Source: an uncultured Clostridia bacterium (GTDB lineage Bacteria; Bacillota; Clostridia; TANB77; CAG-508). Taken from it: a DNA stretch of 37,936 nucleotides. The position numbers were made by a program, and so were the translations under genes. The notes beneath the pieces were generated by a model that was given only the letters and a program-made list of their open reading frames with translations, was not told where the DNA came from and did no database searches. Shown here in pieces: positions 7,997-15,083 of the stretch (positions are counted from its first letter, which is position 1; every line of letters begins with the position of its first letter). The stretch covers positions 1 to 37,936 of the forward strand of contig CALXAE010000003.1 of NCBI GenBank assembly GCA_944386205.1, in the 5' to 3' direction.

Positions 7997-8659
7997 TTAA
8001 TTTTTCTTTTGTTCTGCAATTTTTTCTTTTTTATTTTCTTCTGTTTTATTTTCTTTTCGATTTATATCTTGTTTCTCGTCTTCATTTTCTATCTTTTCTT
8101 TATCTGTATTTGCTTCCTCTTGCTTTTCATCATTTTGATCTTGTGTTTCTACTTTATTTTCTTCTACTTTTTTTCCTTTTTCATCATTTTCTTGTTTGTC
8201 TTCATTATTATTTTTGTTTTGCTCTGTATTTTTTGTTCGTTGTTCTCTACTTTTTTGCTTATCTTCTTGTTGTATTCCTTTTTGGCTTTCTTTTTTATTA
8301 TCTTGCTCTTTCTTGTTGTTTTCTTCTTTTTTGTTCACTTGTTTTTCCATTTTTCTTGCTTCATTTTTAATATTTAAAATGGGAATATTGGCATATAAAG
8401 CTGGAGCGCCATTTGTACCATCTTCATTTTCTTTATTAGTTAGTCTTACATCTATTGCCCCTTCATCTATATCAATATATTTTTTGATTACCTCTATAAT
8501 TTCTTGCTTCATTAATTCCAAGAAATCTGCTGATACATTTGCTCTATCTTGCATAAGAACTAAATGTAATCTTTCTTTTGCAGCTTCTTTTGAATTTGGT
8601 GCAACTTTTTCTTCTTTTTTTCTTAATTTATTAAAGAATTTCATTATGCTTTCAAACAT
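7997..8659 (-). CDS. minE: MinE with a long charged C-terminal tail
   Basis: Topological specificity factor that stimulates the MinD ATPase and drives Min oscillation. Residues 1 to about 95 look like a complete MinE: an amphipathic MFESIMKFFNKLRKK start, KERLHLVLMQDRA (the MinD-contact helix), LMKQEIIEVIKKYIDID, and a closing beta-strand VRLTN. Residues from about 100 to 220 are low-complexity Lys, Glu, Asn, Gln and Asp, against a usual total length near 90. I start at the ATG at 8657-8659, with GGAGGG 9 bases upstream, rather than the upstream in-frame TTG. It lies 29 bases after minD and is surely co-transcribed with it. Confidence 0.9.
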   Translation of the reverse strand: MFESIMKFFNKLRKKEEKVAPNSKEAAKERLHLVLMQDRANVSADFLELMKQEIIEVIKKYIDIDEGAIDVRLTNKENEDGTNGAPALYANIPILNIKNEARKMEKQVNKKEENNKKEQDNKKESQKGIQQEDKQKSREQRTKNTEQNKNNNEDKQENDEKGKKVEENKVETQDQNDEKQEEANTDKEKIENEDEKQDINRKENKTEENKKEKIAEQKKN

Positions 8660-8688
8660 TATTCGTTTTCCCTCCAACTTTTGTATTA

Positions 8689-9483
8689 TTATGATTTTTT
8701 AAATAATCTTTTTAGCCTTGCAAAAAAGCCTTTTTCTCTACCTGGAATAGTTACTTCTATTTTTTCTCCTAGTACTCTTTTTGCAATTTCAATATATGCC
8801 TTTCCTGATGGTGCTCTTCTATTTTGAATAACTGGTTCTCCTTTATTTGTTTGTGTAATAATATATTCATCATCTGGTACAACACCAATTAAGTCAATAG
8901 ATAATAAATCTACAATGTCGTCTACATCCATCATTTCGCCTTTTCTTACCATATTAGGTCTAATTCTATTTATAACCAATTCTGGATTTTTTATGTTTGA
9001 TGACTCTAAAAGTCCAATAATTCTGTCCGCATCTCTGATAGCTGATATTTCTGCTGTTGTTACAACTATTGCTCTATCAGCTCCTGCAATCGCATTTTTA
9101 AAACCTTGCTCTATTCCTGCTGGACAATCTATTAATATGTAGTCAAATTCTTCTTTTAATTTGCCTACTAAATTTTTCATTTGTTCTTCATTTACTGCGC
9201 TTTTATCTCTTGTTTGAGCTGCTGGTAATAGGTACAATTCTTTAAATCGTTTATCTTTTATTAATGCTTGTCTTAATTTACATTTTTCTTCTACAACATC
9301 AACAATATCATATACAATTCTATTTTCTAATCCCATAACAACATCTAAGTTACGAAGTCCTATATCTGTATCAACTAATGCAACTTTTTTTCCTTCTAAT
9401 GCTAAACTCGAACCCAAATTTGCTGTTGTTGTTGTTTTTCCTACTCCACCTTTTCCTGATGTTATAACTATTACTTCTCCCAT
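8689..9483 (-). CDS. minD: Septum site-determining ATPase MinD
   Basis: ParA/MinD-family ATPase that binds the membrane as an ATP dimer and positions the division site with MinE. The 264-residue protein has the deviant Walker A GKGGVGKTT at residues 10-18, DTDIGLRNLD (switch I), IDCPAGIE (Walker B region), and a C-terminal amphipathic membrane-targeting helix (FFARLKRLFKK). AAGGAGGA precedes the ATG at 9481-9483. It has its own promoter. No minC is present upstream: that position is held by a pilin-like gene and the spoIVF genes. Confidence 0.98.
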   Translation of the reverse strand: MGEVIVITSGKGGVGKTTTTANLGSSLALEGKKVALVDTDIGLRNLDVVMGLENRIVYDIVDVVEEKCKLRQALIKDKRFKELYLLPAAQTRDKSAVNEEQMKNLVGKLKEEFDYILIDCPAGIEQGFKNAIAGADRAIVVTTAEISAIRDADRIIGLLESSNIKNPELVINRIRPNMVRKGEMMDVDDIVDLLSIDLIGVVPDDEYIITQTNKGEPVIQNRRAPSGKAYIEIAKRVLGEKIEVTIPGREKGFFARLKRLFKKS

Positions 9484-9529
9484 AATTTTCCTCCTTAGGA
9501 TTTAAAAACACATATTTTTTGATGTGTAT

Positions 9530-9558
9530 ATCATATAACGAAATCCATTAATTGTCAA
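9530..9558 (-). promoter_or_regulatory. Promoter of minD-minE
   Basis: Minus-strand TTGACA (9553-9558), 17-base spacer, TATGAT (9530-9535), about 40 bases from the minD start. It separates minDE transcription from the spoIVF cluster. Confidence 0.8.
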
Positions 9559-9703
9559 TGATATTTCTTGCTAAAATTACAAAAATATTGCTAAAATATT
9601 ACAATTTGGTTACATATTTAGAAGTAACCTAAATGTTCTACGGAAACCGCTAACATTCCCTGTTTTTTTTGTTGAATTGAAAAATTACTTTTTTCTGTAC
9701 AAT

Positions 9704-9747
9704 TTTAAAAATCTAGTGGTGTCTTTTTATTTTCCCCACTAGATTTT
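9704..9747 (-). terminator. Terminator of the spoIVFA-spoIVFB-pilin operon
   Basis: A perfect 12-bp inverted repeat: AAAATCTAGTGG (9708-9719) and CCACTAGATTTT (9736-9747), followed on the minus strand by TTTTTAAAATT. Confidence 0.75.
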
Positions 9748-9784
9748 CATACACTTTTTATCTTTATAATTAATATTAAAATTT

Positions 9785-11233
9785 TTACTGTATTTCATGT
9801 GGATTTTCTGATGTACCCTCTTGTTGCAATATGCTGATATTTGCATTTAATGAAACTACAGGGCGAACACCATTTTCATAGACTTGATTCTGACTATAAG
9901 AATGGAATAAGTTACAATAGTTCACCTTTCCATCCCATACGCTATGCAAACCAAAGTAAGCATAGCCGCCATTCGTTAAAGTTAATTGAGATGCCAACCA
10001 ATAGTAAGCACTCGACGTTTCTGCAAACAACATATTATATGCTAATGTATTTGTATCCAAATACATTGAACCTATATAATCATAATAATTACTTGTTAAT
10101 GTTACACTATTATTATCTCCTTCTGCCGATAATATTTTCCAAATACTTCCATCATAATATTCGAACACTTTATAAGTTGATGTTCCACTTACGTTATTAC
10201 TTCCACTATATTCTATAAAATTTCCATTATTAATATATGTTACTTCATTACCATATGAATTTGTATTTGTCCCCCCTATTGATGGTTCATAACCTGTAAT
10301 ATTATTGACATCTTCTACCATAATACTTCTTGCTCCACTTGCTCCTTTTCCCTGACCATAAAGCTTACTTATTGTATCCAATTCACTTTGTCCATTTACA
10401 TATCCAGCTCGTCCACTTAAATAATAATATGTTCTTCCGTTTTCTTCTTTTCCACCACTATCTGGACCTATAGGATCTTCTGCTACTAATAAAATTTCAT
10501 TTGTATTTTCATCAACGCCCAATACTCTCCAACCATATTGATAACTTGCTAAATTAAATACTTGGTCATCTGTATGTCCAGTTTTGGTTGTTAGCGATGT
10601 ATAGCTCATAGTATTTGCTCCATCTTGTGGATTATAATCTACATAATCTCCAATCTTAAATTGTGCTATTCCATTTGTAACAATTGTTTCTCCTGCCTCG
10701 TTTGTCTCTTCATGCCAATTTTGAATTTCTTTTAAGTCAATTGTTTCATTATCCCCCTCAGTATAGTCTGTATAATACATTTTTGTTGTATCGTTTTCTC
10801 TTACACGAATTCCCTCTACATAGAAAATGTTATGACTTGTTTCATTTATAATATAAATATCTGTCAAATCAGTTAAATTTGTATAGTTTCCGTCTTTATA
10901 TTTTTCATAATCTTCTCCATAATTTAAGGTTAATCCTGATAAATACTCTAATTCAATAATTAAAAATTTTCCTGTATCATTTGCACCAATAATTCCTGCT
11001 GATTGTAAATTACTAATATCTGGATATTCTGTTTTGACTGGTATATCTCCATATTCTGCATAATAATCTGCAACTTTATCTCTTAAATTTGCAATATCAT
11101 TTTGCATATTGGTCAAATTTCTAATATAGATATTATCTCTTGCCGAATAAATAATCATTCCTGTGATTGTCAAAATAATGATGACTGCTATAGATAGCGC
11201 AATCAATGTAACACCACTTTCTTTTTTTATCAT
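9785..11233 (-). CDS. Pilin-like N-terminus joined to a large extracellular domain
   Basis: A protein of about 482 residues. It begins MIKKESGVTLIALSI followed by a hydrophobic helix: a prepilin-type peptide with the Gly|Val-Thr-Leu-Ile processing site. The conserved Glu at position +5 of the mature pilin is Ala here. After a short coiled coil (QNDIANLRDKVADYYAEYGD) the chain becomes Asn/Thr/Tyr-rich and beta-like. The C-terminal 250 residues carry WRVLGVDENTNEILLVAED, YYWLASQLT and ENGVRPVVSL, a pattern seen in surface proteins of gut Firmicutes with a C-type-lectin/FGE-like look. The second ATG (11231-11233) is preferred because GGAGG is 9 bases upstream of it. It sits 35 bases after spoIVFB, with a terminator at its end. 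Function is unknown; probably surface-exposed. Confidence 0.75.
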   Translation of the reverse strand: MIKKESGVTLIALSIAVIIILTITGMIIYSARDNIYIRNLTNMQNDIANLRDKVADYYAEYGDIPVKTEYPDISNLQSAGIIGANDTGKFLIIELEYLSGLTLNYGEDYEKYKDGNYTNLTDLTDIYIINETSHNIFYVEGIRVRENDTTKMYYTDYTEGDNETIDLKEIQNWHEETNEAGETIVTNGIAQFKIGDYVDYNPQDGANTMSYTSLTTKTGHTDDQVFNLASYQYGWRVLGVDENTNEILLVAEDPIGPDSGGKEENGRTYYYLSGRAGYVNGQSELDTISKLYGQGKGASGARSIMVEDVNNITGYEPSIGGTNTNSYGNEVTYINNGNFIEYSGSNNVSGTSTYKVFEYYDGSIWKILSAEGDNNSVTLTSNYYDYIGSMYLDTNTLAYNMLFAETSSAYYWLASQLTLTNGGYAYFGLHSVWDGKVNYCNLFHSYSQNQVYENGVRPVVSLNANISILQQEGTSENPHEIQ

Positions 11234-11268
11234 TTGCATTTACCTCCAACCTTCTTTAGTATAGTTTA

Positions 11269-11982
11269 CTATGAATTGATTTTATTTTCAATAGGAATTT
11301 TTAGATTTTTACAATCTGTTTGTTTCATTTCTTTATCGATTATCTCATATAAAACCTTTCTGTTTTTGTAAATTTTATCTTCTCTTAATTGTAATACCCA
11401 TAGAAACATAATTACTAAAAATATCGCAATATTATTAATAAATAAAATACTAATACTCCCTGTAGCTGTTAATAATATTAATGCTATGTGGGATATATGG
11501 TATATGTATTCTTCTGCCTTATATTTTCCTTTCAATAAATATAATATGCCTTTTACTATTCTTCCACCATCTAACGGATAGATTGGTAATATATTAAACA
11601 AAATAAGAGTTAAATTTGAAAAAACCATAAGCATTTTATCATATGTACTAATATGTATATTTTTTATTAAACATAAAATAAGTATAATAATCCCATTTAC
11701 TAGTGGACCTGCAAAAGCTACTATTATTTTTTTTAATTCCAGTAAATTTCCTTTTCTTATTTTTTTCATATAATCTTTTCTTTTTATATTAAAATCTATG
11801 GAAACACCAAAAGGATTAATTTCTAATTTATCTGGTTTCATCCCCAATAATAGTCCTGCTAGTAAATGCCCTAGTTCATGAATGATGGCAAATACCATTA
11901 TCATCGCATACATCTTTATCTGATTAGTTATGAAAAATAAAAGCACAAACAAAAAAATTTTTAAATCTATTCTAAACTTCAT
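11269..11982 (-). CDS. spoIVFB: SpoIVFB-like intramembrane M50 metalloprotease
   Basis: Site-2-type protease that in Bacillus cleaves pro-sigma-K in the mother cell. The 237-residue membrane protein has the zinc motif H35-E36-L-G-H39 in its second hydrophobic segment, and the second ligand motif NILPIYPLDGGR with D138. FAGPLVNG lies between them. There are about six transmembrane segments and a soluble C-terminal tail of about 40 residues. No CBS domain is visible. It starts 11 bases after spoIVFA, exactly as expected for the SpoIVFA-SpoIVFB pair. Confidence 0.92.
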   Translation of the reverse strand: MKFRIDLKIFLFVLLFFITNQIKMYAMIMVFAIIHELGHLLAGLLLGMKPDKLEINPFGVSIDFNIKRKDYMKKIRKGNLLELKKIIVAFAGPLVNGIIILILCLIKNIHISTYDKMLMVFSNLTLILFNILPIYPLDGGRIVKGILYLLKGKYKAEEYIYHISHIALILLTATGSISILFINNIAIFLVIMFLWVLQLREDKIYKNRKVLYEIIDKEMKQTDCKNLKIPIENKINS

Positions 11983-11993
11983 AGTTTCTCCCT

Positions 11994-12914
11994 CTATAAA
12001 TCTAATATCTTTTGTGGGTCTACGATCCTTTCTGATATGCGAATTTCAAAATGTAAATGTGGGCCTGTTGAATTTCCTGTCGAGCCGACTTCTGCAATCT
12101 CTTGTCCCTGTGTGACCATATCTCCTTCATTGACATATAAGGCATTACAATGTGCATAAATAATACTCACTTCTCCAATTTGAATTTTTATATGTTTTCC
12201 ATAATCGCCTTCTTCAGAAACTAAAACAACTTGCCCTTCTGTTGCAGATTTTATTTTTGTGCCTGATACTGCTGCTATATCTGTTCCTGTGTGATTTTTG
12301 GGTACACTTCCTGTTGCCGTTTCTCTATATCCATAGACCGAACTAATTGTTCCTTCTACTGGTTTTATAAAACTAGTGGTATTTTTCACATTTATAATAT
12401 CTTGTTCTTCTTGGGATAAATTTTGTTCTTCAGCTATTTCTGTTTCTTGTTCTGTCGTTTCTGTTGTTTCCTCTCCTACTGTTTCTCCCTCCTCTTCCAC
12501 TGCTCCACCAATGCCATTAGCTGTTTCATTACTTTGGCTCTCATTTGTTCCATTGTTTTGCTCTTGATTTTCATTTTCTGTTTGACTTGAAAATAGTCCC
12601 ATGAGATATTTTTTTGCATCTTCATATACTTTTGGGAAATCAATATCATAGGAAATAATTTCATTCACTTTATTGATAAAATCTTCTGAAAAAATATATT
12701 GATTATTTTGTATCGTATAAATAACAAAATATATGCAAATGCAAACGATTAGCTGAATAATCATCTTTTTTAATAATTTAACATCTTTTTTATCATTTTT
12801 TTCTTTTTGGTTTTTTTCTCTATTTACAACCGTCAATCCTTCATTTCTTTTTCGACGTTCATAGATTTCTTCTGCTCGTCTAATTCTTTCTTCTACTGTC
12901 ATCGCTCTTTCCAT
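11994..12914 (-). CDS. spoIVFA: SpoIVFA-like membrane-anchored M23 (LytM) protein
   Basis: Probable partner and regulator of SpoIVFB in the forespore outer membrane. The order is a charged cytoplasmic N-terminus (1-50), one transmembrane helix (51-70), a Glu/Thr/Gln-rich linker (about 110-175), then an M23 domain (about 180-306). The metal and catalytic residues H208-x-x-x-D212 (NHTGTDIA), H255 (YAHC) and H286-x-H288 (GPHLHFE) are all present, so it could be an active peptidoglycan endopeptidase. The name rests on its direct linkage to spoIVFB and on nearby minD; a SpoIIQ-like role is the alternative. The ribosome binding site AGGTG lies within the hairpin that ends the preceding gene. Confidence 0.82.
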   Translation of the reverse strand: MERAMTVEERIRRAEEIYERRKRNEGLTVVNREKNQKEKNDKKDVKLLKKMIIQLIVCICIYFVIYTIQNNQYIFSEDFINKVNEIISYDIDFPKVYEDAKKYLMGLFSSQTENENQEQNNGTNESQSNETANGIGGAVEEEGETVGEETTETTEQETEIAEEQNLSQEEQDIINVKNTTSFIKPVEGTISSVYGYRETATGSVPKNHTGTDIAAVSGTKIKSATEGQVVLVSEEGDYGKHIKIQIGEVSIIYAHCNALYVNEGDMVTQGQEIAEVGSTGNSTGPHLHFEIRISERIVDPQKILDL

Positions 12915-12918
12915 AATA

Positions 12919-12972
12919 AAAACACCTCTTCCTTGGTTTCTTGTTACACTATATGTTTGGAAGAGGTGTTTT
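12919..12972 (-). terminator. Perfect 14-bp hairpin ending the upstream gene and holding the spoIVFA ribosome binding site
   Basis: Arms AAAACACCTCTTCC (12919-12932) and GGAAGAGGTGTTTT (12959-12972) match perfectly, with a 26-base loop, and a T-run follows on the minus strand. The AGGTG used by spoIVFA is in the descending arm, so termination or folding would also hide that site. Confidence 0.7.
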
Positions 12973-12976
12973 ATGC

Positions 12977-13309
12977 CTATTTTATGAGTAATAATATAAA
13001 TTGCAAAAACATAATTATACTTGCCATATAAGCATACTTCTTTAATTTTTTATTCACTTTTGAATTTCCTATAACTTCTTTTTCTGAATTTTCAACTTTT
13101 TCGATATACTCCATTACTAACATTTCAGCTTCTTTAATTGCATAGTCGCTATCTCCATTTTCTCTTTCTTGCTTTTTTTCACTATTTTTGTCTATTTTTT
13201 GGAACTTTTTTATCATTTTATTAGACTTAAAAACAACATATGCTTCTTTTACAATATTAGATGGCAAATCTTTTAAAATAACCATATTTTTTAAATCGAT
13301 ATCTTCCAT
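12977..13309 (-). CDS. Small tail-anchored protein, unrecognised
   Basis: A 110-residue protein, started at the ATG at 13307-13309, which has AAGGAGGT four bases upstream; an in-frame ORF extends further upstream but lacks a comparable site. The N-terminal part (MEDIDLKNMVILKDLPSNIVKEAYVV) looks folded and conserved in style. The middle is Lys/Glu-rich and helical. The last 20 residues form a single hydrophobic helix (KKYAYMASIIMFLQFILLLIK), so it is probably tail-anchored and cytoplasmic. It is immediately upstream of spoIVFA, separated by the hairpin described there. A sporulation link is inferred from position only. Confidence 0.7.
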   Translation of the reverse strand: MEDIDLKNMVILKDLPSNIVKEAYVVFKSNKMIKKFQKIDKNSEKKQERENGDSDYAIKEAEMLVMEYIEKVENSEKEVIGNSKVNKKLKKYAYMASIIMFLQFILLLIK

Positions 13310-13401
13310 CTGTACCTCCTTCATTCTTATGTATTTGTTTACAGTATTTCCAATTTTTTTCATTTTATACAATAACAATAGCAAGCTTTTTTATAATTCA
13401 A

Positions 13402-13436
13402 AAAAAAGCACATCGTAAAATATGATGTACTTTTTT
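13402..13436 (-). terminator. Terminator of the small lipoprotein gene
   Basis: AAAAAAGCACATC (13402-13414) pairs with GATGTACTTTTTT (13424-13436) through one G-U pair when read on the minus strand, and a T-run follows. Confidence 0.65.
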
Positions 13437-13473
13437 CCTCTTACAATTCGCTTCGATTTCCTGTGGTAATATA

Positions 13474-13743
13474 CTATTCTTCTAGGCTTTTCAAGACTTC
13501 TTCTAAAACTTTCTCTTGTTCTTCAAGCGAGAGTTCTTCATTCATAGCCTTATGAATCTTTTCTTGGATTTTTGCTGCCTCTTCAGGTGGCATTATCAAA
13601 AGTGCCGTACTTTCTGCCAGCCCTAGTTGATATGCATTCTCTGCATATTTTTGTCTGTCTGTTGGTGTATCCGAATTTTCACACCCACATAAGCTACAGC
13701 TCATTGCTACCATCATAATTCCTATTACCAACCGTTTCCTCAT
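13474..13743 (-). CDS. Small lipoprotein
   Basis: An 89-residue exported protein with a positively charged N-terminus, a hydrophobic stretch and a lipobox LCGC that makes C21 the lipidated residue. The mature part is about 68 residues, acidic and helical (EEAAKIQEKIHKAMNEEL, EEQEKVLEEVLKSLEE). It has a TTGCAT/TATAAT promoter and a TAGGAGG ribosome binding site. No family was recognised. It lies between spo0A and the spoIVF group on the same strand, as a single-gene unit. Confidence 0.8.
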   Translation of the reverse strand: MRKRLVIGIMMVAMSCSLCGCENSDTPTDRQKYAENAYQLGLAESTALLIMPPEEAAKIQEKIHKAMNEELSLEEQEKVLEEVLKSLEE

Positions 13744-13774
13744 TTTGAAACCTCCTAATATTTTTTGTCTCTAG

Positions 13775-13803
13775 ATTATATCAAACATACCTCCTTAATG
13801 CAA
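13775..13803 (-). promoter_or_regulatory. Promoter of the small lipoprotein gene
   Basis: Minus-strand TTGCAT (13798-13803), 17-base spacer, TATAAT (13775-13780). Confidence 0.75.
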
Positions 13804-13820
13804 ACATTTTGGATATTCAT

Positions 13821-13849
13821 TTGACAAATCTTTATAATCTGTGTATAAT
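13821..13849 (+). promoter_or_regulatory. Consensus sigma-A promoter driving a short RNA
   Basis: TTGACA (13821-13826), 17-base spacer, TATAAT (13844-13849): a perfect match. No open reading frame follows; a terminator comes about 80 bases later. Confidence 0.85.
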
Positions 13850-13856
13850 AATTATA

Positions 13857-13937
13857 GGAAATGGAGAAACCACAAAGTGGTTGCCGAGAAGAATAAAATA
13901 ACCATTCAACCCGTCAAAGCAGAATGGTTATTTTTTA
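13857..13937 (+). ncRNA. Candidate small RNA of about 80 nt, unassigned
   Basis: Bounded by a consensus promoter and an intrinsic terminator, with no start codon followed by a useful frame. It contains a hairpin AACCAC-AAA-GTGGTT (13868-13882), then GCCGAGAAG, then a terminator stem AATAACCATTC (13897-13907) with GAATGGTTATT (13922-13932) and a T-run to 13936. The GGAGAAACC...GGTTGCCGA part resembles the 5' half of a glycine riboswitch aptamer. The conserved 3' half (CUCAGGCAAAAGG) is absent and no gene follows on this strand. It converges on the 3' side of spo0A. The transcript ends are inferred. Confidence 0.6.
13897..13936 (+). terminator. Terminator of the candidate small RNA
   Basis: An 11-bp perfect stem (AATAACCATTC and GAATGGTTATT) followed by six T. 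The stem also starts with A/T-rich bases, so it might act in both directions. Confidence 0.8.
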
Positions 13938-14145
13938 TTGCCTATGTAGTAAATACAAGATGATGATTACTAAGGCAAAATTTATGATAGTTACACCTAC
14001 TAATCCAAAGATATGAATATTTCATTTATCGCTTTGGTTGCTGATTTTTTACTGTTTCTATGACTATTTTCATATAGTTTATAGCCTTACAGGCAGATTG
14101 TTTAATTTTATGTACTCTTACTCTCTTAATGTTTTCGAGCATATC

Positions 14146-14970
14146 CTATGCTGATTTTAATTCAAGGCGTAGCTTGTCAGCTATCATCGCTATAAATTCT
14201 GAGTTTGTAGGCTTTCCTTTTGCAGCTGAAATAGTATAACCAAAAATATTTTCAACAACTTCTTGTTGTCCTCTTCCCCATGCTACTTCAATTGCATGAC
14301 GGATTGCTCTTTCTACGCGACTTGGCGTTGTATTAAACTTATGGGCTATTTGTGGGTACAAACTTTTGGTTATTTGATTGATGACATCAATATCATTTAC
14401 CACCATCATAATGGCTTCTCTTAAATACTGATATCCTTTAATATGTGCAGGTACACCAACTTCATGAATAATGTTTGTTACCAATGCTTCTAAGTTTTCT
14501 TCTGTTTTAGTATTGTCTGAAGATATTTCTATGTATTGTGATTTTGTTTCTCTTGCAATGAAATTATTATTTCCATTTTGGGTTGCAGGTTTATAGAATT
14601 TAAACTCTCTTATTCTTTGTATTAATACCTCGATATCAAAAGGTTTTACGACATAATATTGTGCTCCTAATTCTATGGCTCTTTGTGTTATCTTATCTTG
14701 TCCAACTGCTGATAGCATGATACAAATTGGTTTTTTTGCTATTTTTATTTTATTAATATTTTCTAATACTCCTAATCCATCTAAATGTGGCATAATTACA
14801 TCTAGTAAAATAACATCTGGTACTGTATTTGCTATAATATCTATAACTTCTGTGCCATCTTTGGCTGTTGCTATAACCTCCATATCATCTTGTGCATCAA
14901 TGTATGATGCTAATGTTTGACTAAATTCTTGATTGTCATCTGCTATTAAGACTGTAATCTTTTCTTTCAT
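14146..14970 (-). CDS. spo0A: Stage 0 sporulation response regulator Spo0A
   Basis: Master regulator of entry into sporulation. The 274-residue protein has a receiver domain at 1-120, with acidic pocket D11/D12, phosphoacceptor D57 ([13 protein letters not shown]) and K109. A linker follows, then the Spo0A C-terminal DNA-binding domain (about 155-274), with the recognition helix region [21 protein letters not shown] start at the ATG at 14968-14970, preceded by GGAGGA; the longer frame begins upstream without support. The promoter is TTGCAA/TATAAT and a 21-bp palindrome lies over the start of transcription. It is monocistronic by position. Confidence 0.97.
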   Translation of the reverse strand: MKEKITVLIADDNQEFSQTLASYIDAQDDMEVIATAKDGTEVIDIIANTVPDVILLDVIMPHLDGLGVLENINKIKIAKKPICIMLSAVGQDKITQRAIELGAQYYVVKPFDIEVLIQRIREFKFYKPATQNGNNNFIARETKSQYIEISSDNTKTEENLEALVTNIIHEVGVPAHIKGYQYLREAIMMVVNDIDVINQITKSLYPQIAHKFNTTPSRVERAIRHAIEVAWGRGQQEVVENIFGYTISAAKGKPTNSEFIAMIADKLRLELKSA

Positions 14971-14991
14971 AATTTTTCCTCCAATTAAATA

Positions 14992-15012
14992 AATTGTAAA
15001 AATTTTACAATT
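14992..15012. promoter_or_regulatory. 21-bp palindrome over the spo0A transcription start
   Basis: Arms AATTGTAAAA (14992-15001) and TTTTACAATT (15003-15012) are perfect reverse complements around one base. It begins 4 bases downstream of the spo0A -10 element and so covers the expected +1. It does not contain a 0A box (TGTCGAA). It could be an operator for a dimeric repressor or a 5' stem-loop. Confidence 0.6.
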
Positions 15013-15015
15013 CAA

Positions 15016-15044
15016 ATTATATGCTTGGTAGGAATAATTTGCAA
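15016..15044 (-). promoter_or_regulatory. Promoter of spo0A
   Basis: Minus-strand TTGCAA (15039-15044), 17-base spacer, TATAAT (15016-15021). Confidence 0.75.
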
Positions 15045-15083
15045 GATAAATTGGTAATTTTTTCCATTTATTTTATAAAACTC

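Larger units (their letters stand above)
9484..9784. other. Gap between the pilin-like gene and minD
   Basis: It holds the minD promoter near the minD side and the terminator of the pilin-like gene near the other side. In between there is a twofold TTGCTAAAAT direct repeat (about 9568-9600). No gene was seen. Confidence 0.6.
13744..14145. other. Gap between spo0A and the small lipoprotein gene
   Basis: It contains the minus-strand promoter of the lipoprotein gene, a plus-strand promoter with a short terminated transcript, and a stretch (13938-14145) with no convincing gene. A short hydrophobic frame is seen on the minus strand but lacks a start codon. Confidence 0.6.

Noticed and set aside
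8009-8702. Several plus-strand frames rich in Phe and Leu, apparently membrane proteins.
   Set aside because: They are the antisense of the Lys/Glu-rich MinE tail, whose complement reads as hydrophobic residues; no ribosome binding sites.
9785-11233. Target gene of a diversity-generating retroelement, suggested by the GVRPVVSL ending.
   Set aside because: No reverse transcriptase, template repeat or accessory gene is in the window; kept only as a question in the findings.
13857-13937. Glycine riboswitch.
   Set aside because: Only the 5' half resembles the aptamer. The conserved 3' strand and a downstream gene on the same strand are missing.
13935-14021. Short hydrophobic minus-strand frame ending HRQ-stop, opposite the end of the candidate small RNA; looked like a type I toxin with an antisense RNA.
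   Set aside because: The frame has no ATG, GTG or TTG start and no ribosome binding site, and the overlap with the small RNA is only at the terminator.
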